From positions 1-16,663 of the forward strand of contig JAQXRK010000085.1 in assembly GCA_029218485.1 (NCBI GenBank): a DNA stretch of 16,663 bases, read 5' to 3'. Below the pieces are notes generated by a model. The model was not told the DNA's origin. It made no database searches and saw nothing but the letters and a program-made list of their open reading frames with translations. A program made the position numbers and the translations under genes. This document shows, one piece after another, positions 6,115 through 12,914 of the stretch; the stretch's first letter is position 1; each line of letters starts with the position of its first letter. This DNA is from a bacterium. Its GTDB lineage: Bacteria > Bacillota > Clostridia > Christensenellales > CAG-138.

Positions 6115-7098
6115 CTACCGTTCCTCACGGAAGTACGGCAGGCCAAGGCTTGCCGGGGGCTGGTTCTCGCGGCGGCGGCGCAGCGAAACGGCGATCAGCA
6201 CGAGCACCGTGGCCACATACGGCAGCATCTTGAACAGCTCCATGGAGCCGCGCGTGAGGTTCGGGATGTAGAAATACGCCCAGGAGAGCAGGCCGAACAG
6301 GTATGCGCCCCAGATCGTGCGCAGCGGCTTCCATGAGCCAAAGATGACCAGCGCAACGGCCAGCCAGCCGAGGCCCTCGAGCGCGCCCGCGCTGTCCCAC
6401 GTGCCCTTCATGTAATCCATGACATAGAACAGGCCGCCGAGGCCGGATACGCCCGCGCCGATACAGGTCGCCAGATACTTGTAGCGGGTCACGTTGATGC
6501 CCGCCGCGTCCGCCGTGGCCGGGTTCTCGCCGACCGCGCGCAGGTTCAGGCCGACGCTCGTGCGGTTCAGGAACCAGTTGATCAGCACGGCGAGCAGGAT
6601 CGCCAGATACACGAGGAAGCCGTAGTCGAAGAACATGTCGTCGATCACGCCCCAGCCGTCCGTGAACTTGATGTCCCCGCGGAACGCCGCGCTGGTGATT
6701 GCGACCGAGATCTGCCCGACGCCACCGGCCAGCTTGTTGAGCGAGCCGCCGAAGAAGTTCGCAAAGCCGCCCGCAAAGATGGTCAGCGCAAGGCCGGTCA
6801 CGTTCTGGTTAGCGCGCAGCGTGATCGTCAGGAACGAGAAGATCAGGCCGCCCAGCATCGCGCACGCGATGGAGCAGGCCAGCGCGATCACAACGCACAG
6901 GAACGGGCTCGGGTTCGCGGCGCCCGACTCATAGAAGAACACGCCCATCAGGCCGGCGATGCCGCCCAGGTACATGATGCCGGGAACGCCGAGGTTCAGG
7001 TTGCCCGCCTTCTCCGCCAGAATCTCGCCGATCGCGCCGAACAGAATGACCGTGCCGAAGATGATGGCCGCCTGGAAAAGCGATATCAGCTGTGTCAT
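6115..7098 (-). CDS. nupQ: BMP-family ABC importer, permease 2 (nucleoside type)
   Basis: A 327-residue polytopic membrane protein of the branched-chain/ribose-type permease superfamily, the second permease of Bacillus NupNOPQ-like (YufQ) importers. It has about eight to ten hydrophobic segments. The N-terminal block EILAEKAGNLNLGVPGIMYLGG and the cytoplasmic coupling block LRAVGENPATADAAGINVTRYK near 190-215 are typical. The positively charged tail ends in FREER. Its ATG overlaps the stop of the upstream permease gene as ATGA, indicating translational coupling, and AGGAGG lies 8 bases upstream. With NupP it would form the membrane channel. Substrate is probably a nucleoside by family, but other small ligands are used by relatives. 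Confidence 0.92.
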   Translation of the reverse strand: MTQLISLFQAAIIFGTVILFGAIGEILAEKAGNLNLGVPGIMYLGGIAGLMGVFFYESGAANPSPFLCVVIALACSIACAMLGGLIFSFLTITLRANQNVTGLALTIFAGGFANFFGGSLNKLAGGVGQISVAITSAAFRGDIKFTDGWGVIDDMFFDYGFLVYLAILLAVLINWFLNRTSVGLNLRAVGENPATADAAGINVTRYKYLATCIGAGVSGLGGLFYVMDYMKGTWDSAGALEGLGWLAVALVIFGSWKPLRTIWGAYLFGLLSWAYFYIPNLTRGSMELFKMLPYVATVLVLIAVSLRRRRENQPPASLGLPYFREER

Positions 7099-8198
7099 TT
7101 CAGGGCCTCCTTCCTGCTGCGGAACTTCACCTTGTAGTTGACAAAGAACTCGCTGCCCAGAATAAAGAACAGGATGATACCCGTGATCATGCTGGAAACA
7201 TAGTCCGACAGGTCGTAGCGCGACGCGATCTCGATGGCGCCCTTCTCAAGGAATACGATGAGCGTCGAGATCAGGATCATCACGAACGTGTTGAACTTGG
7301 CGAGCCAGGCAACGATGACCGCCGTAAAGCCGCGGCCGCCCGCGGTGCTCGTGGAGATCGTATGCCCCGCGCCGGACACCGCGATAAAGCCGGCGATGCC
7401 GCAGATCGCGCCGGAGATGGCCATCGTGCGCACGATGACCTGCTTGACATTGATCGCCGCGTAGCGCGCGGTGTTCTCGCTCTCGCCGACAACGGCGATT
7501 TCATAGCCCTGCTTGCTGTACTTGAGGTAGATGAACACCAGCACGGCAAGCGCCAACACGATGATCACGTTCAGCAGATACTGCTGTCCGAGCACCGGCG
7601 GGAACCAGCCGATCTGCGAGCGCGAGTTGATCACGCCGACGACGTTGCTGCCGTACGGGTTCTCCCACTTGGATACGAAGAAGCTGGTGAGCTGGATGGC
7701 GAGGTAGTTCATCATCAGCGTGAAGAGCACCTCGTTGGTGTTCCATCTGGCCTTGAAGATGGCGGGGATCGTGCCCCAGATGCCGCCGGCCAGCGCCGAG
7801 GCCAGCGCCATGATGAGCAGCAGCAGCGCTGGAGCGACCTGCCCCTTGCCCAGATAGATCATGCACGCGGCGGTCGCGATACCGCCGACGAGGATCTGGC
7901 CCTCCGCGCCGAGGTTCCAGAACTTCATCTTGAACGCCGGCGCCAGGCCGACGCCGATACAGAGCATCATCATGATGTCGCGGATGGTCACCCATACGCG
8001 CCGGTTGCTGCCGAACGCGCCCTGCACCATCGCCTCGTAGACCTTGACCGGGTTTTCCTTGACGATGGCAAAGATGATAAACCCGCAGACGACCAGCGAG
8101 ATTACGATTGCGATAATCCGTACCAATATCGACTGCCACAGCGGCATGAACTCCCGTTTGCTGATACGGACGAGGGGTTCCTTTCCTTCTTGGGTCAT
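7095..8198 (-). CDS. nupP: BMP-family ABC importer, permease 1 (nucleoside type)
   Basis: A 367-residue permease of the same importer. After a short charged N-terminus (MTQEGKEPLVRISKREF) there is a first long transmembrane segment, then the family pattern NPVKVYEAMVQGAFGS, and FWNLGAEGQILVGG, which is characteristic of YufP/NupP-type permeases. Further hydrophobic segments follow to the end. The coupling region EIAVVGESENTARYAAINVKQV corresponds to LRAVGENPATADAAGINV in the partner permease. The start at 8198 has AGGAGG 8 bases upstream and overlaps the ATPase stop as ATGA; the longer frame from 8315 lies inside the ATPase gene and is rejected. Genes nupO, nupP and nupQ are thus a tightly coupled cassette. 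Confidence 0.92.
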   Translation of the reverse strand: MTQEGKEPLVRISKREFMPLWQSILVRIIAIVISLVVCGFIIFAIVKENPVKVYEAMVQGAFGSNRRVWVTIRDIMMMLCIGVGLAPAFKMKFWNLGAEGQILVGGIATAACMIYLGKGQVAPALLLLIMALASALAGGIWGTIPAIFKARWNTNEVLFTLMMNYLAIQLTSFFVSKWENPYGSNVVGVINSRSQIGWFPPVLGQQYLLNVIIVLALAVLVFIYLKYSKQGYEIAVVGESENTARYAAINVKQVIVRTMAISGAICGIAGFIAVSGAGHTISTSTAGGRGFTAVIVAWLAKFNTFVMILISTLIVFLEKGAIEIASRYDLSDYVSSMITGIILFFILGSEFFVNYKVKFRSRKEALK

Positions 8199-9733
8199 GC
8201 CCGTGCCTCCTCTCCCAGGTGCGTCATCATCAGGCCCACCTCTTCCTTGGTCGTTTTCCGTCCCTCCACGATGCCGCTGACCTTGCCGGCGCACAGCACG
8301 AGAATGCGGTCGCACAGCTCGAGCAGCACGTCGAGGTCCTCACCGACGTAGATGACCGCGGCGCCGCGCTGCTTCTGCTCGTTCATGAGGCGGTAGATGG
8401 TATAGGACGTGTTGATATCCAGTCCGCGCACCGCGTAGGCCGACATCAGGAGCGACGGCTCGCTCGCGATCTCGCGGCCGACGAGCACCTTCTGCACGTT
8501 GCCGCCGGAGAGACGGCGCACCGGCGTGCTGATGCTCGGCGTAACGACCTCGAGCTCCTCCACGACCTTCTGCGCCAGCTTTCTGGGCTGCTTGCGGTCC
8601 GTGAGCGGCGAATGGCCCGCCGTATAGGAGCGCAGCATCATATTGTCGGCCAGGTCCATGCTGCCGACCAGACCCATGCCGAGGCGATCCTCCGGCACGA
8701 AGGCCAGCCGCACGCCCATCCGCTTGATATCCTGCGGCGTCTTCCCGACGAGCTCCGACTGCTCCGCGTCCACCTTGGGCGTGAACAGGATGCTGCTGCC
8801 CGGCTCGATGGGCTGCAGGCCGGCAATGGCCTCGAGCAGCTCCTTCTGACCGCTGCCGGAAATGCCCGCAATGCCGAGCAGCTCTCCGCCATAGGCGGTG
8901 AAGGAGACGTTGTCGAGCTTTTTGATGCCCTCGTTGTCAAGCACGGTCAGGTTTTTGACCACGAGGCGCTCCGTCACGTCCTTCGGTTCCGGGCGGTCGA
9001 TATTGAGCGTGACCGCGCGGCCGACCATCATGTCGGTCAGCTGCTGCGGGTTGGTCTCACTCGTCGCGATGTCGCCGATAAACTTTCCCTTGCGAAGCAC
9101 CGCCACGCGGTCGGAAATCTCCATGACCTCGTGGAGCTTGTGCGTAATGATGACGATGGACTTTCCGTCCGCGCGCATGTTGCGCATGACCGCGAACAGC
9201 TTCCGCGTTTCCTGCGGCGTGAGCACAGCGGTGGGCTCGTCCAGTATCAGAATGTCCGCGCCGCGGTAGAGCACCTTGACGATCTCCAGCGTCTGCTTCT
9301 CCGACACGGACATATCGTAAACCTTCTTGTCCGGCTCCACAACGAAGCCGTACCGGTCGCAGATCTCCTTGACGGCCGCACGCACGCCCTTGAGATCCAC
9401 AAGCCGCTTCTCGTTCAGGCCGAGGATGATATTCTCTGCAGCAGTCAGCACGTCTACCAGTTTGAAGTGCTGGTGGATCATGCCGATGTGCAGATCGAAC
9501 GCATCCTTTGGCGAACGGATCGTCACGGGTTTTCCGTTGACGAAAATTTCGCCGCTGTCGGGGAAATAGATGCCCGCCAGCATGTTCATCAGCGTGGTCT
9601 TGCCGCTGCCGTTTTCCCCAAGCAGCGACAGGATCTCGCCCTGCATAATGTCCAATGATACCCTGTCATTGGCCACAACCGATCCAAAGGTCTTGGTAAT
9701 ATCGACCATTTGGATTGTCTTGTTTGCTTCCAT
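8195..9733 (-). CDS. nupO: BMP-family ABC importer, double ATP-binding protein
   Basis: A 512-residue cytoplasmic ATPase with two fused nucleotide-binding domains, as in YufO/NupO and sugar importers such as RbsA. Domain 1 has Walker A GENGSGKTT at 39-47, a Q-loop around HQHFKLVD near 88-94, and Walker B ILILDEP at 161-167. Its signature reads MSVSEKQ at 141-147, with Ser where the family usually has Gly. Domain 2 has a degenerate Walker A-like GISGSGQKE, a good signature LSGGNVQK, and a degenerate Walker B region (LLMSAYAVRGLDI). Weak ATP hydrolysis in domain 2 is expected in this family. The start at 9733 has GAGAGGG upstream; the extension to 9814 has no family similarity. It follows the lipoprotein gene after 167 bp that hold a hairpin. 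Confidence 0.93.
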   Translation of the reverse strand: MEANKTIQMVDITKTFGSVVANDRVSLDIMQGEILSLLGENGSGKTTLMNMLAGIYFPDSGEIFVNGKPVTIRSPKDAFDLHIGMIHQHFKLVDVLTAAENIILGLNEKRLVDLKGVRAAVKEICDRYGFVVEPDKKVYDMSVSEKQTLEIVKVLYRGADILILDEPTAVLTPQETRKLFAVMRNMRADGKSIVIITHKLHEVMEISDRVAVLRKGKFIGDIATSETNPQQLTDMMVGRAVTLNIDRPEPKDVTERLVVKNLTVLDNEGIKKLDNVSFTAYGGELLGIAGISGSGQKELLEAIAGLQPIEPGSSILFTPKVDAEQSELVGKTPQDIKRMGVRLAFVPEDRLGMGLVGSMDLADNMMLRSYTAGHSPLTDRKQPRKLAQKVVEELEVVTPSISTPVRRLSGGNVQKVLVGREIASEPSLLMSAYAVRGLDINTSYTIYRLMNEQKQRGAAVIYVGEDLDVLLELCDRILVLCAGKVSGIVEGRKTTKEEVGLMMTHLGEEARA

Positions 9734-9860
9734 GCGATTGACCCTCTCTTTTTCAGGTGGAATGAAATACAGCAAAATCGTGTGCCGCGAATCGCATAAG
9801 TCGGCCCCATGCACCGTTTATTGTGAGTTTGAGCAGTGTTGGAAATCAGTTTGGAAAAGT

Positions 9861-9885
9861 GGGGAACGGCCATGAGCCGTTCCCC
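9861..9885 (-). terminator. Attenuating hairpin between lipoprotein and ATPase genes
   Basis: A perfect 10-bp stem (GGGGAACGGC at 9861-9870 with its complement at 9876-9885, 5-nt loop) is followed on the minus strand by ACTTTTCC. It lies 15 bp past the lipoprotein stop codon. Such a weak terminator in the first gap of an importer operon commonly gives more binding protein than transporter; partial read-through here is inferred because I see no good promoter for nupO. Confidence 0.75.
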
Positions 9886-9900
9886 ATAATCAGACAGGAA

Positions 9901-11187
9901 TCAACCGTTCGCATTGAGCTCCGTGATGCCATCGATACGCATCGCAAAGTAGGGCGCGCTGCGCAGGGTGGACTCATGGAAGATGCCGTCCGTGATGGCT
10001 TCGCCGGTATCCGGTTCGAAGTCGCCATCGGTATCCAGAGCGGTGAAGGTGGTCGGGTGCTCGCCGTTCACGGTGAACGTGGAGCAATCGAACACTTCGA
10101 GGCTGCCATCCTTCAGCGCGGCGATGACGGCGTCGATCGCTTCCTGCGTACCGGCTGCGCAGCTCTCACCGAGCTTGGAGATCATGACCGCGTCATCGGC
10201 ATAGCCGAGCGCCAGGTCGACGGGGATCGCTTCGCCCTTCATGGCCTTCTCGATGACCGGCGTGTACAGCGCACCCCAGTTGTTCTGGGAGCTGGTCAGC
10301 GCGGCGGTCGGCGCGACGGAGATCATATCAATGTTGTAGCCAACGCTGTAGACGACCTTGCCGGCATCCTGCGCAGCCTGGACTGCGGACGGTGCGCCGG
10401 TGGAGTCGGCATGCTGGCCGATGATGACGCAGCCCTTGGACATCAGCGCGTTCGCGGCCTCAGCCTCGGCGGTCGGGTCATACCAGGAGTTGGTGTACTG
10501 CACGTCCATGTGCGCATCGGGGACGATCGAGCGGATGCCGAGGAAGAACGCGGTGTAACCGGAAACCACCTCTGCATACGGATAGGCGCCGACATAGCCC
10601 ACATACGGATCGGTGACGGTGCCGGCATCCATGAGCTCCTTGAGCTTCATGCCCGCAACCACGCCGGAGACGTAACGGCTCTGGAACGTGTAGGGGAACA
10701 TGTTGGCCACGTTGTCAAGGCCCTGCAGCGCAGCGGTGTCACCGGTGCAGGCCACGAAGAAGACCTCCGGCACCTCTCTGGCCGCCTGCATCATGTAGGA
10801 CGCATGGCCGAAGCTGTCGGAGAAGATGATCGAGCAGCCCTGCTCAACGAGATCGATCGCGGTGTCGTAGCACTTCTCATCCTCGGGGATGTTGTACTTA
10901 TAGACGATCTGATCATCGGAGAGACCGAGGGCAGCCTGCGCGGCCTTCACGCCTTCGATGTGCGCCATGTCGTAGCCGGAGTTCTGGTCATGGACGAGGA
11001 TGACGCCAACCTTGAAGGCCTTGGCATCGGCCGGCTCCGTGGTCTGCGTATCCGCCGGCTCCTTCTGGGTGTCGGCCGGCTCCGTGGTCTGCGTGTCAGA
11101 CGGCTCGTTCGCAGGCGTCTGCGTCGTGCATGCAACGAGACCAAACACGAGGGTCAGGCAAAGCAACAGAGCAATCAGTTTCTTCAT
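9901..11187 (-). CDS. nupN: BMP-family substrate-binding lipoprotein of the importer
   Basis: A 428-residue lipoprotein. Residues 1-20 are a lipoprotein signal (MKK, hydrophobic core, lipobox LVAC) with lipidation expected on C20. Residues 21 to about 56 are a flexible Thr/Glu/Pro/Asp linker containing a duplicated block. The binding domain then begins at FKVGVILVHDQNSGYDMAHIEG (residues 58-78), the BMP/PnrA fold that captures purine nucleosides in characterised members. It would sit outside the membrane and feed NupOPQ. The ATG at 11187 has AAGGAGG 9 bases upstream. By family the ligand is a nucleoside, but the binding-site residues cannot be assigned confidently by eye, and a different purine-related ligand is possible given ssnA-ygfK nearby. 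Confidence 0.92.
   Translation of the reverse strand: MKKLIALLLCLTLVFGLVACTTQTPANEPSDTQTTEPADTQKEPADTQTTEPADAKAFKVGVILVHDQNSGYDMAHIEGVKAAQAALGLSDDQIVYKYNIPEDEKCYDTAIDLVEQGCSIIFSDSFGHASYMMQAAREVPEVFFVACTGDTAALQGLDNVANMFPYTFQSRYVSGVVAGMKLKELMDAGTVTDPYVGYVGAYPYAEVVSGYTAFFLGIRSIVPDAHMDVQYTNSWYDPTAEAEAANALMSKGCVIIGQHADSTGAPSAVQAAQDAGKVVYSVGYNIDMISVAPTAALTSSQNNWGALYTPVIEKAMKGEAIPVDLALGYADDAVMISKLGESCAAGTQEAIDAVIAALKDGSLEVFDCSTFTVNGEHPTTFTALDTDGDFEPDTGEAITDGIFHESTLRSAPYFAMRIDGITELNANG
11028..11094 (-). repeat. In-frame 45-bp-period duplication in the lipoprotein linker
   Basis: The 22-bp sequence at 11028-11049 recurs exactly at 11073-11094, 45 bp (15 codons) later. It encodes the repeated TQTTEPAD blocks of the spacer between the lipidated cysteine and the binding domain, and a shorter related EPADTQ unit lies between them. 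The in-frame period means length change by slippage would keep the protein intact. Confidence 0.85.
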
Positions 11188-11207
11188 TTTGAACCTCCTT
11201 ATTTTTT

Positions 11208-11372
11208 GTTGCCTATTTTTCATCCCTTCGGATGCTGCAACCGGAAAAAACGGTGGTCCGCAAAAGCAAAAGGGGGGAAAGATCTTTTGCGGGTCGTTTA
11301 CGCGGCATATCCAACCGCATAGCGCGTCTGTATGCTCCGCCCAGGAGCACCGCCCGATTTGCCCATCGGGCG
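11208..11372 (-). promoter_or_regulatory. Folded leader region upstream of the lipoprotein gene
   Basis: The 220-bp gap between the PLP-enzyme stop and the lipoprotein start contains four stems in a row. In minus-strand order they are: 8 bp at 11351-11358/11365-11372; 6 bp at 11333-11338/11344-11349; 9 bp at 11258-11266/11284-11292, followed after 7 nt by T6 at 11245-11250; and a CATCC/GGATG hairpin nested inside GTTGC/GCAAC (11208-11241), just before the ribosome binding site. The third could terminate the upstream gene or act as an attenuator. I see no convincing -35/-10 pair and no match to the purine riboswitch core as I remember it. The importer may be transcribed from here or by read-through. 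Confidence 0.45.
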
Positions 11373-11407
11373 CGGCGCACTTCTCTCCAATCTATCTGCG
11401 AAAACGC

Positions 11408-12646
11408 TCAGCCGAGGATGCCGCTCGCTTCCAGTGCATCGAGGCTCGGCTCGCACAGCTGCGGCTTGCCCGCCGCGCGCAGCGCGTTTCTCACGTCCTT
11501 CAGGCCGCTGCCGGTGCTGATGACGGTCACGGTTTCGTCGGGCTTGATCACGCCGTCGGCAACCGCCTGCCGGACGCCCGCGGTCGCGGTCACGCCCGCC
11601 GGTTCGCCGAACACGCCCTCGGTGCGGCCGAGCACGCGCATGGTATCGAGAATCTGCTCGTCGCTCACCGCAATCCACGCGCCCTTGCTGTCCCGCACGG
11701 CGCGTAGCGCCTTGACGGGGTTGCGCGGCACGCCGACGGCGATGGAATCCGCCAGCGTGTTCTCCGGCGTGGGCTGCAGCGGCCGGTTCTCGCGCGCCGC
11801 ATCGACGAACGGGCAGCAGCCGGTGGACTGCACGCCCAGAATCTTCGGAATCCGCTCGATCAGGCCGAGGCGGAACAGATCGTAAAACCCGTTGTATACG
11901 CCGCCGATGGTGCAGCCGTCGCCCACGGAGCAGGCCACCCAGTCGGTCACGTTCCAGTTCAGCTGCTCCGCAATCTCCAGCGCTACGGTCTTCTTGCCCT
12001 CGGTCATGACCGGGTTGATGCCGGCGTTGCGGTTATACCAGCCGTACTTGGCAATGGCGGCCTTGGAGAGGTCGAACGTCGCCTTGTAATCGCCGTGCAC
12101 GGAAACGACCTTCGCGCCGAAGATCATCAGCTGCGCGACCTTGCCCTCCGGCGCGCGCTCCGGAACGAAGATAACGGCCTTCAGGCCCATGCGCGCGGCG
12201 CTGCCGGCGCAGGAGGACGCGGCGTTGCCCGTCGAAGAACAGGCGATGGTATCGTACCCGAGCTCAATGGCCTTCGCCACGGCCACGCCGGACGCGCGGT
12301 CCTTGAGCGAGGCGGTCGGGTTGATGCCGTCGTCCTTGATATAGAGCGCCTTGATGCCCAGCTCGCTGCCGAGCGAGAGCGACGCATACAGCGGCGTCCA
12401 GCCGATGCGGAGAAACTTGGAAACATCCACGGTATCGGCGACCGGCATGAGCGCGCGGTAGCGCCACATGCTGTTGTCGCGGCAGGCGGAGAGGCTCTCC
12501 CGCGTGAGCTCGCGGCCGACCTCGTCATAATCGTAGAGGATATCCAGAATGCCCTTTTCCCCGCAGTCGGGGCAGGTCATCAGTTCGGGGCCAAACGGGA
12601 ACTCCTTGCCGCAGATGGTGCAGCGATAGCCAGCAATTCGACGCAT
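11408..12646 (-). CDS. thrC: Threonine-synthase-family PLP enzyme with zinc ribbon
   Basis: A 412-residue fold-type II PLP enzyme. Residues 1-40 are a zinc ribbon (C9, C12, C25, C28) often seen at the front of bacterial and archaeal threonine synthases. The PLP lysine is K115 in NPTASLKDRAS, the glycine-rich phosphate loop is SSTGNAASS near 142-150, and STGSGLKD near the C-terminus closes the cofactor site. In the standard pathway it would convert O-phosphohomoserine to threonine. The start at 12646 follows AAGGAGT at 7 bases; two upstream in-frame methionines lack such a site. No other threonine gene is nearby. It is divergent from ssnA-ygfK and upstream of the importer, so a different beta-elimination role (for example on diaminopropionate or a related amino acid from purine breakdown) deserves consideration. 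Family assignment is firm; substrate is not. Confidence 0.8.
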   Translation of the reverse strand: MRRIAGYRCTICGKEFPFGPELMTCPDCGEKGILDILYDYDEVGRELTRESLSACRDNSMWRYRALMPVADTVDVSKFLRIGWTPLYASLSLGSELGIKALYIKDDGINPTASLKDRASGVAVAKAIELGYDTIACSSTGNAASSCAGSAARMGLKAVIFVPERAPEGKVAQLMIFGAKVVSVHGDYKATFDLSKAAIAKYGWYNRNAGINPVMTEGKKTVALEIAEQLNWNVTDWVACSVGDGCTIGGVYNGFYDLFRLGLIERIPKILGVQSTGCCPFVDAARENRPLQPTPENTLADSIAVGVPRNPVKALRAVRDSKGAWIAVSDEQILDTMRVLGRTEGVFGEPAGVTATAGVRQAVADGVIKPDETVTVISTGSGLKDVRNALRAAGKPQLCEPSLDALEASGILG

Positions 12647-12693
12647 GATAAACTCCTTATTGAAAATACGCATTTGTATCATAGCAGTTTTTT

Positions 12694-12728
12694 TGTGAAT
12701 TGTACAGCATGATTTTCACATCACGCAA
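12694..12728 (-). promoter_or_regulatory. Promoter and operator-like inverted repeat of the PLP-enzyme gene
   Basis: On the minus strand TTGCGT (complement of 12723-12728), an 18-bp spacer and TACAAT (complement of 12699-12704) form a plausible promoter, starting transcription about 50 nt before the ATG. The inverted repeat TGTGAA/TTCACA (12694-12699 and 12715-12720, 15 bp between arms) spans the -10 and much of the spacer, where a bound dimeric repressor would block the polymerase. Confidence 0.5.
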
Positions 12729-12777
12729 AAGATTTTTTGTCCGGTTGATTATTTTTTAGCAGAATGATCCTTGTCTA

Positions 12778-12841
12778 TTGCGCATTTTGCCCGCGGCATT
12801 GTATAATGGTTTACAGGTATCCGAATTGGGTACAGGTACCC
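12778..12841 (+). promoter_or_regulatory. Promoter and palindromic leader start of ssnA-ygfK
   Basis: A perfect TATAAT at 12802-12807 lies 18 bp after a moderate -35 TTGCGC at 12778-12783. Transcription would begin near 12814, giving a leader of about 100 nt. Right at its start are direct repeats TACAGGTATCC (12812) and TACAGGTACCC (12831), 19 bp apart, and the palindrome GGGTACAGGTACCC (12828-12841). In RNA, GTATCC can pair with GGGTAC as an alternative to GGGTAC with GTACCC. This could be an operator, or a small switch at the 5-prime end of the mRNA. Together with the PLP-enzyme promoter it accounts for most of the 268-bp divergent gap. Confidence 0.6.
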
Positions 12842-12914
12842 TATCACGCATCCAGCGACAGTCCAAAACACGATACTTCGTACACCGGCAACAATTGAAA
12901 GGGGAAATGGTTCT

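Noticed and set aside
11188..11407. Classical purine riboswitch upstream of the importer
   Set aside because: The conserved junction segments I would expect are not visible in the minus strand of this gap.
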